Shown here: positions 26,732 through 36,216 of the stretch, one piece after another | Numbering within the stretch: position 1 is the stretch's first letter | Layout: each line of letters starts with the position of its first letter | Source of the DNA: Dactylosporangium vinaceum | GTDB taxonomy: Bacteria; Actinomycetota; Actinomycetes; Mycobacteriales; Micromonosporaceae | DNA length: 64,000 bases | Assembly (NCBI RefSeq): GCF_019904175.1 | Contig: NZ_CP061913.1 | Coordinates: forward strand, 7,688,001-7,752,000 | Direction: 5' to 3' | Translations under genes and position numbers: made by a program | The notes under the pieces: generated by a model | Told to the model about the DNA's origin: nothing | Seen by the model: only the letters and a program-made list of their open reading frames with translations | Database searches by the model: none

Positions 26732-28714
26732 ATGACCACCACTCCCGAATACGTGTTGCCGGCCCGGGTCGACAGCGCTCAGCGCGAGCAACGCCCCGGC
26801 GGGCCGGTCCGGCGATGGCTCCTGGAGCACCGCGTCGCCCCGGTCGGCCCGGAGAGCGACGAGAGCCACGCCAAGCCCCAGGCGTGGTGGAAGGTGATGA
26901 CGCTCACCGGCGTCGACTACTTCTCCACGCTGTCCTACCTGCCGGCGATCGCCGCACTGGCCGCCGGCGCGCTGTCCCCGCTGGCCACCCTGCTGATCGT
27001 GGGCCTCACGCTGCTGGGGATGCTGCCGATGTACCGCCGCGTCGCCCGCGAGAGCCCGGACGGCCAGGGCTCCGTGGCGATGCTCGAGCATCTCCTGCCG
27101 TTCTGGCGGGGCAAGATCTTCGTCCTGGTGCTGCTGGGCTTCGTCGCCACCTCGTGGATCATCACCATCACCCTGTCGGCCGCCGACGCGTCGGTGCACA
27201 TGGTCGAGAACCCGGTGTTCCCGAGCTTCATGCACGGCCACGAGGTGATCATCACCTGCGTCCTGCTGCTGATCCTCGGCTTCGTGTTCCTGCTCGGCTT
27301 CAGCGAGGCGGTCGCCGTCGCGATCCCGCTCGTCGCCGTGTTCCTGCTGCTCAACGCCACGATCGTGGTCGTCGGCCTGGTCGACGTGTTCGGCACCGCC
27401 GGGGCGTTCACGAACTGGACGCACGCGCTCACCCAGGAGCACGGCGGCGGGTTCGGGCTGCTCCTGCCGGCGCTCATCGCGTTCCCGTCGCTGGTCCTGG
27501 GCCTGTCCGGGTTCGAGACCGGGGTCAGCATGATGCCCCTCGTCGCCGCGGCCGGCACGACCGCCGAGGAGCGCCGGGCGTCGCGGCTGGCGAACACGAA
27601 GAAGCTGCTCACGGTGGCCGCCGGGATCATGTCGGTGTACCTGATCGCGACCAGCTTCATCACCACCGTGCTCATCCCGCACAAGGAGTTCGAGGAGGGC
27701 GGCGCCGCGTCCGGGCGGGCCCTGGCCTACCTCGCGCACGAGAAGCTCGGCGCGGCGTTCGGCACCGTCTACGACATCAGCAGCGTGCTCATCCTGTGGT
27801 TCGCGGGCGCGTCGGCGATGGCCGGACTGATCAACATCATCCCCCGCTACCTGCCCGGCTACGGCATGGCGCCGGAGTGGGGGCGGGCGGTGCGGCCGAT
27901 CGTGCTCGTGTACACCGCGATCAGCATCGGCATCACGATCGCGTTCGGCGCCGACGTCAACGCGCAGGCCGGGGCCTACGCCACCGGCATCCTGGCGATG
28001 ATGGTCTCCGGGGCCGTCGCGGTCACGATCTCGGCCTTCCGGGCGGGCCAGAAGGCGGCCGGTTCGGCGTTCACGGTCCTGACCCTGATCCTGCTGTACG
28101 CCCTGGGCGCGAACGTCGTCGAGAAGCCCGACGGCATCCTCATCTCGGCGATCTTCATCGGCGGGATCGTCCTCGTCTCGCTCGTCTCCCGCATCAGCCG
28201 CACCACGGAGCTGCGCACCGACGCGATCGAGTTCGACGACGAGGCCCGCCGGTTCGTCACCGAGTCGATCGCCTACGACGGCGAGCTCAACATCGTCGCC
28301 AACCGCCGCGAGGCCGGCGACCGGGCCGAGTACGAGGGCAAGGAGGCCGAGCAGCGCGGCCTCAACCCGGTGCCGGGCCGGGCCGACATCATCTTCCTGG
28401 AGGTCTCGGTCGTCGACCCGTCGCAGTTCTCCGGGACCCTGCGGGTCGACGGCGTCGACGTCGACGGCTACCGGGTGCTGCGCACCGAGAGCCCCGCGGC
28501 CCCGAACGCGATCGCGGCGATCCTGCTCGCCCTGCGCGACGCGACAGGGGTCCGCCCGCACGCCTACTTCGAATGGGCCGAGGGCAGCCCGCTCACGCAC
28601 CTGTTCCGGTACCTCATCCTGGGCCGCGGCGACACCGCCCCCGTCGTCCGGGAGATCATCCGCTCGGCGGAGCCGGACCCGGCGAAGCGCCCGGGCATCC
28701 ACGTCGGAGGCTGA
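26732..28714 (+). CDS. APC-superfamily permease with soluble C-terminal domain
   Basis: This 660-residue transporter has about twelve membrane helices. It has the LTGVDYFSTLSYLPAIAAL opening of helix one and ALIAFPSLVLGLSGFETGVS in the middle, both found in an APC-superfamily group related to KUP and KimA potassium transporters. A cytoplasmic domain of about 160 residues (from about 500) follows the last helix. KUP and KimA also have such a domain, which in KimA senses cyclic di-AMP. Potassium uptake is therefore a reasonable guess, but amino-acid transport remains possible. It lies seven bases behind corA, which favours an ion-transport role, and four bases before the barstar-domain gene. 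All three are likely co-transcribed. Confidence 0.78.
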   Translation: MTTTPEYVLPARVDSAQREQRPGGPVRRWLLEHRVAPVGPESDESHAKPQAWWKVMTLTGVDYFSTLSYLPAIAALAAGALSPLATLLIVGLTLLGMLPMYRRVARESPDGQGSVAMLEHLLPFWRGKIFVLVLLGFVATSWIITITLSAADASVHMVENPVFPSFMHGHEVIITCVLLLILGFVFLLGFSEAVAVAIPLVAVFLLLNATIVVVGLVDVFGTAGAFTNWTHALTQEHGGGFGLLLPALIAFPSLVLGLSGFETGVSMMPLVAAAGTTAEERRASRLANTKKLLTVAAGIMSVYLIATSFITTVLIPHKEFEEGGAASGRALAYLAHEKLGAAFGTVYDISSVLILWFAGASAMAGLINIIPRYLPGYGMAPEWGRAVRPIVLVYTAISIGITIAFGADVNAQAGAYATGILAMMVSGAVAVTISAFRAGQKAAGSAFTVLTLILLYALGANVVEKPDGILISAIFIGGIVLVSLVSRISRTTELRTDAIEFDDEARRFVTESIAYDGELNIVANRREAGDRAEYEGKEAEQRGLNPVPGRADIIFLEVSVVDPSQFSGTLRVDGVDVDGYRVLRTESPAAPNAIAAILLALRDATGVRPHAYFEWAEGSPLTHLFRYLILGRGDTAPVVREIIRSAEPDPAKRPGIHVGG

Positions 28715-28718
28715 GGCG

Positions 28719-29885
28719 ATGCGCTGGCGCCTGGTGGACGCCGAGGAGGCCCTGGTCGCGGACTGCACGGCCGTCGACGGGCTGTTCACCGGGCCGGCGC
28801 CGGCACCGGCCGTGGAGCGCTACACCCTCCTGGGCGTGGTCCCGGCCGGCCCCCTCGTCGCGGCCGCACCCGGCACGTGGCTCGGCAACATGTACGTCGA
28901 GGACGCCACCGACAACCCGATGAGCGCCCCGCTGCTGGTCGACCTCACAGTCCTCGGGGTGCTGCCCTCCACGCTCGCCCCGGGGCTGCTCGACATCGAC
29001 CTGGAGGGCCGGCTGCACCCGGCCGACCGGGCCATCGCCGAGCGCCGCCCCGGCCCCGGCGGGTTCCGGCTCACCGGCGTCCGCCCCGGCGAGGCCCGGC
29101 AGTCAGGCGACACAGGCCTCGTCGGCGCAGACGTGGTCGGCCTGCTGCGGCTCGGCCGCTGCATCGACGTCGGCGGCGTTTTCCGGGAGCGGCCCGCCCC
29201 ACCGCCGGCCGACGTGGTCCTGCGCGGCTGCCGGCCCGGTCCGGTCCTGGCCGCGGCGGTCAGGGCCCAGGCCGAGGGCCGCTTCCGCGAAACCGCGATC
29301 ATCGCCGAGCTGTACTCGTCCGGGCCCCGCGGCCTCGCACCCACCCGGGTCCAGCTCGACGGCCGGGTCGCCCGGGCCCGGCCGGCCGGCGGGGCCGCGT
29401 TCGACGTCACGCTTGTCGACGCCCTCGAGGAGCCGCTGCCGGCGGGCGCGGAGGCGATCTGGGCGCTGTGGCAGGACGGCGGGCCGCGGGCCGCGAACCT
29501 GTGGGCCGGCCACGGCCGGGACCTGCGCGACGCGTGGTGCGCGGCCGCGATGAGCCACCACCGCCACCGCGGGCCCGACCGCAGCGGCGGGGCGATCGAG
29601 CTCGACGGGCGGCACGTCACCGACGTGGAGGGCTTCTGCTGCGCGATCGGCGAGGCGGTCAACGGCCCCGGCGGCTACTTCGGCGCCGACCTCGACGGGC
29701 TGCGCGACTGCCTGGCCGGCGGGTTCGGGGCCCGGCCCCCGTTCCGGCTCGTCTGGCGCGACGCCGCGGTCGCCCGGGAGCGGCTCGCCGGCGGCTACGA
29801 CAGGCGGCGCTGGGACGCGGGCGTCACCTTCGATACGCTCACAGCGCTGCTCGAGGAGCACGGGGTCATCCTGGAGCTACGCTGA
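28719..29885 (+). CDS. Protein with C-terminal barstar-like domain
   Basis: In this 388-residue soluble protein the last 95 residues match barstar, the inhibitor of barnase-type RNases. The matching elements are ELDGRHVTDVEGFCCAIGEA, then GGYFGADLDGLRDCLAGGFG, then FRLVWRDA and a final GVILELR strand. The two aspartates that contact the RNase active site are kept (the DLD and RDCL aspartates), but the tryptophan between them is arginine. The preceding 290 residues contain two similar beta-rich stretches I cannot assign. Free barstars are about 90 residues, so the fusion is unusual. No ribonuclease gene lies beside it. ATG at 28719 follows GGAGG and is four bases after the permease stop. It may neutralise an incoming toxin or use the fold for another protein-protein contact. 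Confidence 0.72.
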   Translation: MRWRLVDAEEALVADCTAVDGLFTGPAPAPAVERYTLLGVVPAGPLVAAAPGTWLGNMYVEDATDNPMSAPLLVDLTVLGVLPSTLAPGLLDIDLEGRLHPADRAIAERRPGPGGFRLTGVRPGEARQSGDTGLVGADVVGLLRLGRCIDVGGVFRERPAPPPADVVLRGCRPGPVLAAAVRAQAEGRFRETAIIAELYSSGPRGLAPTRVQLDGRVARARPAGGAAFDVTLVDALEEPLPAGAEAIWALWQDGGPRAANLWAGHGRDLRDAWCAAAMSHHRHRGPDRSGGAIELDGRHVTDVEGFCCAIGEAVNGPGGYFGADLDGLRDCLAGGFGARPPFRLVWRDAAVARERLAGGYDRRRWDAGVTFDTLTALLEEHGVILELR

Positions 29886-29904
29886 GGAAGGTACGGGGAC
29901 GTCC

Positions 29905-30468
29905 ATGCCTGTCGACAAACAGGTCCGGCTGGTCCGCTTGACGGTCATCCTGGCCGCGGTCCTGCTCATGACCGCCGGTGCGCTCGCGTTCGGCGCGCTG
30001 GCCCATCTGGACTCGCTGCAGCTGAAGTGGGCATCGCCGAACCAGATCGAGCGGGTCCGCATCGACATGACCAACAGCGCCTGGACCGAGGCGGTGTCCG
30101 GCGCCGTCGTCGGCCTGATCGCCGTCCTGCTGTTCCGGCCCTCGGCGAAGGTGCGCACCGCCGTGTGGGTCGTCGCGCCGTTCGTCGCGCTCATGACGCT
30201 GTGCTTCCTGGTCGGCGGGCCGGAGTGGGCGGTCGCGCCCACCGGTGAGGAGCCGCCCGAGGTCCGGGCCGAGTACGAGCAGATCGTCCCCGCCTGGTAC
30301 GCGTGGCCGCACGGCATCACCGCGCTGCTCGCCGCCGCCCTGCTGGTCTTCGCGGCGGCCTTCCTGGCCCGCTCCGACCTGCGGGAGTACTTCATGGACG
30401 CGGGCTACGACCCGAACCGGCCGTACACGTCGTGGGTCGACCGCACCGGCGGCGGTGGCGGTGCTTGA
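29905..30468 (+). CDS. Four-helix membrane protein of unknown function
   Basis: This 187-residue protein has predicted membrane helices at about 12-32, 63-80, 87-105 and 138-156. A polar segment of about 30 residues precedes the last helix and a charged cytoplasmic tail ends in a run of glycines. No family was recognised. The ATG follows GAGGAAGG with good spacing and lies 19 bases behind the barstar-domain gene, so it is probably the fourth gene of the corA operon. Function is unknown. Confidence 0.65.
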   Translation: MPVDKQVRLVRLTVILAAVLLMTAGALAFGALAHLDSLQLKWASPNQIERVRIDMTNSAWTEAVSGAVVGLIAVLLFRPSAKVRTAVWVVAPFVALMTLCFLVGGPEWAVAPTGEEPPEVRAEYEQIVPAWYAWPHGITALLAAALLVFAAAFLARSDLREYFMDAGYDPNRPYTSWVDRTGGGGGA

Positions 30469-30489
30469 CCCCGGGGCTACTGTGTCGGC

Positions 30490-31206
30490 GTGAGCGAGCA
30501 GCCGCCTGCATCGGGCCCCCGGCCTCCCGCTTGGAACCGCCCGCACCCACCCCCGAACGTCCCCATCTCGGGTGAGCTGCTGCCGCCACCCGGCGGCTAC
30601 CGTGTGCCGCCACCGCCGCAGCATCCGGCGACACCCGTCACGTCACGCATTCCGGACAACCTGCCGTTCGTGGCCCGGCCCAGCGCGATCAAGCGGCTGA
30701 TCGTCACGGTGCCGATCGCCGTCGTGGCGCTGCTGCTCGTCGGGTGCCCGCTCGGGCTCGTGCTCACCGAGGACGGGCCCAACCACACCAGCGGCGACAT
30801 CGTCGCGCTCGTGGCCCTCCTCGGCTTCCTCGGTGCCGCTGTCGCCTTCGGGCTCGGGCTCGGCGTGTTCCTCGTCGCCTCGGGCGGGCCGGTCCTCGCG
30901 CTGGCCCCGACCGGCATGTGGATCAAGACTCGGCCGACCCGCGGCCAGGCGATCTGGCTGCCGTGGGAGGGCATCGCGGAGATCCGGCGGCGGCGCTGGG
31001 CCCTGGACAAGATGCTGGTGGTCAAGCCGCGGGACCCGCGGGTCGAGGGCAGCCTCGGCGCGTTCACCGCGATCGACTCGTCAGTGTTCAAGCTGTTCTA
31101 CGGGTCCGGGTTCACCGCCACCCTGAACTTCGCCGACCGCTCCGAGGACGAGATCCTGGCCGCCGTCCGCCAGTTCAGCAACGGCCGCACCCAAATCAAC
31201 ATCTGA
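30490..31206 (+). CDS. Proline-rich two-helix membrane protein with C-terminal soluble domain
   Basis: This 238-residue protein begins with a 55-residue proline-rich cytoplasmic tail. Two membrane helices follow (about 68-90 and 100-130), then a soluble domain that contains IWLPWEGIAEIRRRRWALDKM and TLNFADRSEDEILAAVRQF. The domain resembles PH-like domains of bacterial membrane proteins in its strand-then-helix pattern, but this is only an impression. GTG start at 30490 lies six bases behind a TACTGT box. A hairpin at 31242-31273 probably ends the transcript. Function is unknown. Confidence 0.65.
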   Translation: MSEQPPASGPRPPAWNRPHPPPNVPISGELLPPPGGYRVPPPPQHPATPVTSRIPDNLPFVARPSAIKRLIVTVPIAVVALLLVGCPLGLVLTEDGPNHTSGDIVALVALLGFLGAAVAFGLGLGVFLVASGGPVLALAPTGMWIKTRPTRGQAIWLPWEGIAEIRRRRWALDKMLVVKPRDPRVEGSLGAFTAIDSSVFKLFYGSGFTATLNFADRSEDEILAAVRQFSNGRTQINI

Positions 31207-31241
31207 CACTTTCGACGCGCGCGGCTGCCCTGGTCCGCTCC

Positions 31242-31273
31242 CCGGCCGCAGTATCATCCGAGGTCGCGGCCGG
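31242..31273 (+). terminator. Hairpin terminator before parE
   Basis: CCGGCCGC (31242-31249) pairs perfectly with GCGGCCGG (31266-31273) around a 16-nt loop, 36 bp behind the stop of the proline-rich membrane protein gene. Confidence 0.55.
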
Positions 31274-31370
31274 TTGACGGCCTGGCTGGAGCCGCCGCGT
31301 TTCGGTCGGCGCAGTTCCGGATAACCGGGGCGTCAGGGGCCACATGTCACCAGGGTGCCGAAAAAGTGTC

Positions 31371-31383
31371 AGACCCTAGGTCT
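31371..31383. promoter_or_regulatory. Short palindrome upstream of parE
   Basis: AGACC-CTA-GGTCT lies 47 bp before the parE start and is the only symmetric element in that part of the spacer. It is a candidate operator or promoter-overlapping site. No sigma-70 boxes were assigned with confidence. Confidence 0.4.
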
Positions 31384-31430
31384 ACGCTCGCGGGCAGCAC
31401 AGGGGACCAGGACCATTGGAGAGAGCCGAG

Positions 31431-33488
31431 TTGACCGCACAACCCGAGGCCTTGTACGGGGCAGACGACCTTACGCTCCTCGAAGGGCTCGACGCCGTCC
31501 GCAAGCGACCGGGCATGTACATCGGCTCGACCGACAGCCGCGGCGTCGCCCACCTGTTCAACGAGATCGTGGACAACTGCACCGACGAGGGCATCGCCGG
31601 CTACGCGACGCGCGTCGAGGTGACCCTCCACGCCGACGGCTCGGTGCAGGTCGACGACGACGGGCGCGGCATTCCCGTCGACGTCCACGCCAAGTCCGGG
31701 ATGTCCGGCGTCGAGCTCGTCCTGACCCGCCTGCACGCCGGCGGGAAGTTCGGGGGGTCCGGCTACAAGACCTCCGGCGGCCTGCACGGCGTCGGCGCCT
31801 CGGCCGTCAATGCGCTGTCCACGCGCTACGACGTGACGGTGCGCCGCGACGGCAAGGTCCACCACATGTCGTTCCAGCACGGCGTGCCGGGCGAGTTCGA
31901 CGGGCCCAACGCCAGCTCGAAGTTCCGCCGCGGCGGCGGGCTCGTCGTGCAGGGCCGGATGAAGCGCGGCTCCGCCACCGGCACCTCGACCCGCTACTGG
32001 CACGACGCCCGCTACTTCGAGTCCGGGGCGAAGCTCGACCCGGACGCCGTCCGGGCGAAGCTGCGCAACACGGCGTTCCTCGTGCCCGGGGTGACGTACG
32101 TCCTGCGCGACGCGACCCAGGGCTCGATCGAGACCGAGACGTTCCACTACCCCAACGGCCTGGCCGACATGGTGGAGTTCCTGGCGCCCAGCGGCGACAA
32201 GCCGGTCTGCGGCACGCTGCTGATCAACGGCGAGGGCACCTACAAGGAGAACGCCGCCGACGAGAACGGCGTGATGAAGGCCAACGTCGAGCGCCGGGCC
32301 GAGGTCGAGATCGCGCTGCGCTGGGGCACCGGCTACGAGCGGGTCGTCGAGTCGTTCACCAACACCATCCGCAACGTGCACGGCGGCACCCACCGGCGCG
32401 GCTTCGAGCGCGGCGCCGTGCGGGCCCTGACCGACGCCATCCGCAACACCCGCGGGCTGCTGCGGCCCAAGGAGGACCTGCCGACCCTCGACGACGTGCT
32501 CGAGGGCATGACGGCGGTCATCCACGTGCGCATCCCCGAGCCGCAGTTCACCTCCCAGACCAAGGACGAGCTGTCCACGGCCCCCGTCACCCGGGTCGTC
32601 CAGCAGGTCGTCGAGCAGCACCTCAAGGCGTGGATCGAGGCGCGCAAGACGAAGGTCGAGGCGCGCACCGTCCTGCAGAAGATCGTCGACGCGGCCCGGG
32701 TGCGGCTCACCCAGAAGCAGCAGAAGGACGCCGCCCGGCGCAAGACCGCCCTCGAAGGCGCGTCGATGCCGGCCAAGCTCGTCGACTGCCGCTCCACCGG
32801 GGTCCAGCGCAGCGAGCTGTTCATCGTCGAGGGCGACAGCGCCCTGGGCACCGCCCGGATGGCCCGCTCGTCGGAGTACCAGGCGCTGCTGCCGATCCGC
32901 GGCAAGATCCTCAACGTGCAGAAGGCCAACATCCAGCAGGTCCTGGACAACGCCGAGTGCTCGGCGATCGTCCAGGTGCTCGGGGCCGGGTCGGGGCGCA
33001 CGTTCGCGCTCGACCAGATGCGCTACGGCCGAATCCTGATCATGGCCGACGCCGACGTCGACGGCTCACACATCCGCACGCTGCTCATCACGCTGTTCGC
33101 GAAGTACATGCGCCCGGCCATCGCCGACGGGCGGCTCTACGCGGCCGTCCCGCCGCTGCACAAGATCGTCACCAAGGGCCGCAACCCGGAGACGATCTAC
33201 ACGTACACGCAGCAGGAGATGACGAGTACCGTCGCCAAGCTCGAAAAGGGCGGCAAGCAGGTCGTGACGCCGATCCCCCGGTTCAAGGGCCTGGGTGAGA
33301 TGGACGCCGACGAGCTGTGGGACACCACGATGAACCCCGCGACCCGGGCCGTGCGCCGCATCACCCTCGACGACGTGGACCGGGCCGAGGAGGTCCTCGA
33401 GCTGCTCATGGGTGAGCGGGTGGAGCCCCGCCGCAACTGGCTCATCGACTCCGCCGCGCGGGTCGACCAAGAGACGATCGACGCCTGA
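31431..33488 (+). CDS. parE: DNA topoisomerase IV / gyrase-like subunit B
   Basis: This 685-residue GHKL ATPase subunit of a type IIA topoisomerase has the ATP-binding elements EGLDAVRKRPGMYIGSTD, EIVDNCTDEG, DDDGRGIPVDVH and SGGLHGVGASAVNALS. The TOPRIM domain has FIVEGDSALG and IMADADVDGSHIR, and a short C-terminal domain ends VEPRRNWLID. Paired with the next gene it would separate linked chromosomes or relax supercoils. Actinobacteria have a separate gyrBA near dnaA. The lack of dnaA, recF and gyrase neighbours here suggests this is the ParE-like set. Two TTG starts are possible; 31431 (MTAQPEALYG) has GGAG nine bases upstream and fits the family, 31416 adds five residues. The 224-bp upstream region holds a terminator and a small palindrome. 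Confidence 0.92.
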   Translation: MTAQPEALYGADDLTLLEGLDAVRKRPGMYIGSTDSRGVAHLFNEIVDNCTDEGIAGYATRVEVTLHADGSVQVDDDGRGIPVDVHAKSGMSGVELVLTRLHAGGKFGGSGYKTSGGLHGVGASAVNALSTRYDVTVRRDGKVHHMSFQHGVPGEFDGPNASSKFRRGGGLVVQGRMKRGSATGTSTRYWHDARYFESGAKLDPDAVRAKLRNTAFLVPGVTYVLRDATQGSIETETFHYPNGLADMVEFLAPSGDKPVCGTLLINGEGTYKENAADENGVMKANVERRAEVEIALRWGTGYERVVESFTNTIRNVHGGTHRRGFERGAVRALTDAIRNTRGLLRPKEDLPTLDDVLEGMTAVIHVRIPEPQFTSQTKDELSTAPVTRVVQQVVEQHLKAWIEARKTKVEARTVLQKIVDAARVRLTQKQQKDAARRKTALEGASMPAKLVDCRSTGVQRSELFIVEGDSALGTARMARSSEYQALLPIRGKILNVQKANIQQVLDNAECSAIVQVLGAGSGRTFALDQMRYGRILIMADADVDGSHIRTLLITLFAKYMRPAIADGRLYAAVPPLHKIVTKGRNPETIYTYTQQEMTSTVAKLEKGGKQVVTPIPRFKGLGEMDADELWDTTMNPATRAVRRITLDDVDRAEEVLELLMGERVEPRRNWLIDSAARVDQETIDA

Positions 33489-33511
33489 GACCGGAAGGCC
33501 GACAGTTCACG

Positions 33512-36001
33512 ATGGCACCACGCAAGAGCAAGACTGCGGTCAAGGCCGACCTGTCCGCGTTCGACCAGGCCGGCGCGCGGGTGCTCAACAACCCGCTGAC
33601 CACCGAGGTGGAGGACTCCTACCTGGAGTACGCCTACTCGGTCATCCACTCCCGGGCGCTGCCCGACGCGCGGGACGGGCTCAAGCCCGTGCACCGGCGG
33701 ATTCTCTTCTCGATGAACGAGCAGGGGCACCGCCCCGACCGCGGGCACGTCAAGTCGTCCCGGGTCGTCGGTGACGTCATGGGCAAGTACCACCCCCACG
33801 GCGACAGCGCGATCTACGACGCCATGGTCCGCATGGCCCAGGACTTCTCGCTCAACGTCCCGCTGATCGACGGCCACGGCAACTTCGGCTCCCCGGACGA
33901 CGGGCCGGCCGCCTCGCGGTACACCGAGGCCCGGATGTCGCGCGAGGCGATGCTGCTGGTCGGCGAGCTCGACGAGGGCACCGTCGACTTCCGGCCCAAC
34001 TACGACGGCTCCCTCGAAGAGCCCGCCGTGCTGCCCGCCGCGTTCCCCAACCTGCTGGTCAACGGCTCGTCGGGGATCGCCGTCGGCATGGCCACCAACA
34101 TGATCCCGCACAACCTCGGCGAGATCGTCGCCGCGACCCGCTGGCTGATCAACCACCCCGCCGCCACGCTCGACAAGCTCATGGAGTTCGTCCCCGGCCC
34201 CGACCTGCCCACCGGCGGGCTGCTGCTCGGCCTCGACGAGGTCCGCCGCGCCTACGAGACCGGCCGCGGCGTCGTGCGCATGCGCGGCCGGGTCGAGATC
34301 GGCCTGCTGGAGGGCAGCCGCGGCCGGCAGGCGATCACCGTCACCGAGCTGCCCTACGGCATCGGCGCCGAGAAGGTCATCGAGAAGATCACCGACGAGG
34401 TCAACAAGACCAAGCGCCTGCAGGGCATCGCCGACGTCAAGGACCTCACCGACCGGGAGAACGGCACCCGCCTGGTCATCGAGTGCAAGGTCGGCGTCAA
34501 CCCGCAGGCCCTCCTGGCCGACCTCTACCGGCTCACGCCGCTGGAGCAGTCCTTCGGCGTCAACAACCTCGTCCTCGTCGACGGCCAGCCGCAGACGCTC
34601 GGCCTCAAGGCGCTCCTCGAGGTGTTCCTGGCCCACCGCTACGAGGTCGTGACCCGGCGCACCGAGTTCCGCCGCAAGAAGCGCCAGGACCGCCTGCACC
34701 TCGTCGACGGCCTGCTCATCGCCCTGCTCGACATCGACCGGGTCATCGCCCTCATCCGCGACAGCGACAACGCGGCCGCGGCCAAGGCCGGGCTGATGAG
34801 CGAGTTCGGCCTCACCGACATCCAGGCCACCTACATCCTCGACACGCCGCTGCGCCGCCTGACCCGCTACGACCGCATCGAGCTCGAGGCCGAGCAGCAG
34901 CGCCTCAACGAGGAGATCGCCGCGCTGAGCCTGATCCTCGACGACGAGAAGGTCCTCAAGAAGGTCGTCTCCGACGAGCTCGCCGCCGTCGTCAAGGAGC
35001 ACGCCGCCCCGCGCCGCACCACGCTCATCGACGGCGACCTCAAGGAGGTCCTGGCCGCGTCCGTCCCGGCGGGCCCGCTCGAGGTCACCGACGACCCGTG
35101 CCAGGTGCTGCTGTCGGCCACCGGGCTCGTCGCCCGCACCGCCGCCGAGTCCGAGGAGGCCCCCGAGGCCAAGACCAAGGCCGGCCGCGACAAGCACGAC
35201 GCCGTCCGCGCCGTCGTGCACACCACCGCCCGCGGCCAGATCCTGCTGGTCACCAGCCGCGGCCGCGCGTTCAAGGTCGACGTCCTGCCCCTGCCGACCC
35301 TCCCGGAACGCCCCGGCACCGTCTCCATCAGCGGCGGCATGTCCACCGCCGAGCTCGTCCCCCTGGAGAAGGGCGAGACGGTCGTCGGCCTGGCCCCCCT
35401 CGCCGACAAGGACTCCGGCTCGCCCGGCCTCGCCCTGGGCACCCGCAACGGCCAGGTCAAGATCTGCGCCCCGGAGTGGCCCGTGCGCTCCGACGAGTTC
35501 GAGGTCATCGGCCTGCGCGAGGGCGACGAGGTCATCGGCGCCACCTGGCTCGCCGACGGCTCGGAGACCCTCGCGTTCGTCAGCTCCGACTCGTCGCTGC
35601 TGCGCTTCCCGGCGACCCTGGTCCGCCCGCAGGGCCTGAAGGGCGGCGGCATGGCCGGCATCAGCCTCGCCGCCGACGCCCACGCACTGTTCTTCGGCGC
35701 CGTGGTCACCAAGGACGCCGAGCACGGCGAGCCGATGGTCGTCACCGCCACCATGGGCAACGCCAAGATGACCCCGTTGCGCCTCTACCCGGCCAAGGGC
35801 CGCGCCACCGGCGGGGTGCGCACCCAGCGCTTCCTCAAGGGCGAGACGCACCTCGTCCTGGCCTGGGTCGGGCCGCGCCCGGTCGCCTCCAACGCCAAGG
35901 GCGACCCGCGCGACCTCCCGTCCCCCGACAACCGCCGCGACGGCTCGGGCGCCCAGCTGCGCGCCCCCGAGCTCATCGGCCACCTGGTGGAGCGCGGCTG
36001 A
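33512..36001 (+). CDS. parC: DNA topoisomerase IV / gyrase-like subunit A
   Basis: The protein has 829 residues. The winged-helix and tower domains include YAYSVIHSRALPDARDGLKP, GKYHPHGDSAIYDAMVRMAQ and the catalytic tyrosine in AASRYTEARM. In the quinolone-determining region both the serine and the downstream aspartate of HPHGDSAIYD are kept, so no classical resistance substitution is visible. The C-terminal domain has weak pinwheel repeats (TSRGRAFKVDVLPLP, TRNGQVKI) and lacks a full GyrA box, which favours a ParC-type decatenase. The gene follows parE after 23 bp, so the two are co-transcribed. A strong hairpin at 36016-36050 ends the unit. The last 45 residues are less conserved in style and richer in Arg and Pro. 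Confidence 0.92.
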   Translation: MAPRKSKTAVKADLSAFDQAGARVLNNPLTTEVEDSYLEYAYSVIHSRALPDARDGLKPVHRRILFSMNEQGHRPDRGHVKSSRVVGDVMGKYHPHGDSAIYDAMVRMAQDFSLNVPLIDGHGNFGSPDDGPAASRYTEARMSREAMLLVGELDEGTVDFRPNYDGSLEEPAVLPAAFPNLLVNGSSGIAVGMATNMIPHNLGEIVAATRWLINHPAATLDKLMEFVPGPDLPTGGLLLGLDEVRRAYETGRGVVRMRGRVEIGLLEGSRGRQAITVTELPYGIGAEKVIEKITDEVNKTKRLQGIADVKDLTDRENGTRLVIECKVGVNPQALLADLYRLTPLEQSFGVNNLVLVDGQPQTLGLKALLEVFLAHRYEVVTRRTEFRRKKRQDRLHLVDGLLIALLDIDRVIALIRDSDNAAAAKAGLMSEFGLTDIQATYILDTPLRRLTRYDRIELEAEQQRLNEEIAALSLILDDEKVLKKVVSDELAAVVKEHAAPRRTTLIDGDLKEVLAASVPAGPLEVTDDPCQVLLSATGLVARTAAESEEAPEAKTKAGRDKHDAVRAVVHTTARGQILLVTSRGRAFKVDVLPLPTLPERPGTVSISGGMSTAELVPLEKGETVVGLAPLADKDSGSPGLALGTRNGQVKICAPEWPVRSDEFEVIGLREGDEVIGATWLADGSETLAFVSSDSSLLRFPATLVRPQGLKGGGMAGISLAADAHALFFGAVVTKDAEHGEPMVVTATMGNAKMTPLRLYPAKGRATGGVRTQRFLKGETHLVLAWVGPRPVASNAKGDPRDLPSPDNRRDGSGAQLRAPELIGHLVERG

Positions 36002-36015
36002 CCTCAGCGGCCTCC

Positions 36016-36050
36016 CGGCGGCGCGCTCCCACCACGGGGGCGCGCCGCCG
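36016..36050 (+). terminator. Strong hairpin terminator after parC
   Basis: CGGCGGCGCGC (36016-36026) pairs perfectly with GCGCGCCGCCG (36040-36050): 11 bp of GC-only stem and a 13-nt loop, 14 bp behind the parC stop. Confidence 0.75.
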
Positions 36051-36191
36051 ACCACGCCCTTCCGGCACCGCCGCCGCCCGACGGCGCGAGTCGCCCCGAA
36101 GGGCGCTTCCGCGGGCACGCCGCTGACCACGCCCTTGGCGCCGCCGCCCGACGGTGGATCCGCCCCGGAGGGCGCTTCCGCGGGCGCGCCA
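36047..36191. repeat. Imperfect 75-bp tandem duplication
   Basis: The segment that starts GCCGACCACGCCCTT at 36047 recurs at 36122 as GCTGACCACGCCCTT. Both copies end in GGGCGCTTCCGCGGGC(A/G)CGCC. The second copy is about five bases shorter. It fills the spacer between parC and the VOC gene. Confidence 0.75.
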
Positions 36192-36204
36192 CCACCGCGT
36201 CATC

Positions 36205-36210
36205 TAGCCT
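36205..36210 (+). promoter_or_regulatory. -10 box of a leaderless VOC transcript
   Basis: TAGCCT ends six bases before the ATG at 36217. No good -35 hexamer is visible in the GC-rich repeat upstream. Confidence 0.5.
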
Positions 36211-36216
36211 GCCGGA

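Noticed and set aside
31431..36001. Calling the pair gyrB-gyrA
   Set aside because: There is no dnaA-dnaN-recF context and no full GyrA box in the C-terminal domain, so ParE/ParC was preferred; the two families are close and the choice is not absolute.
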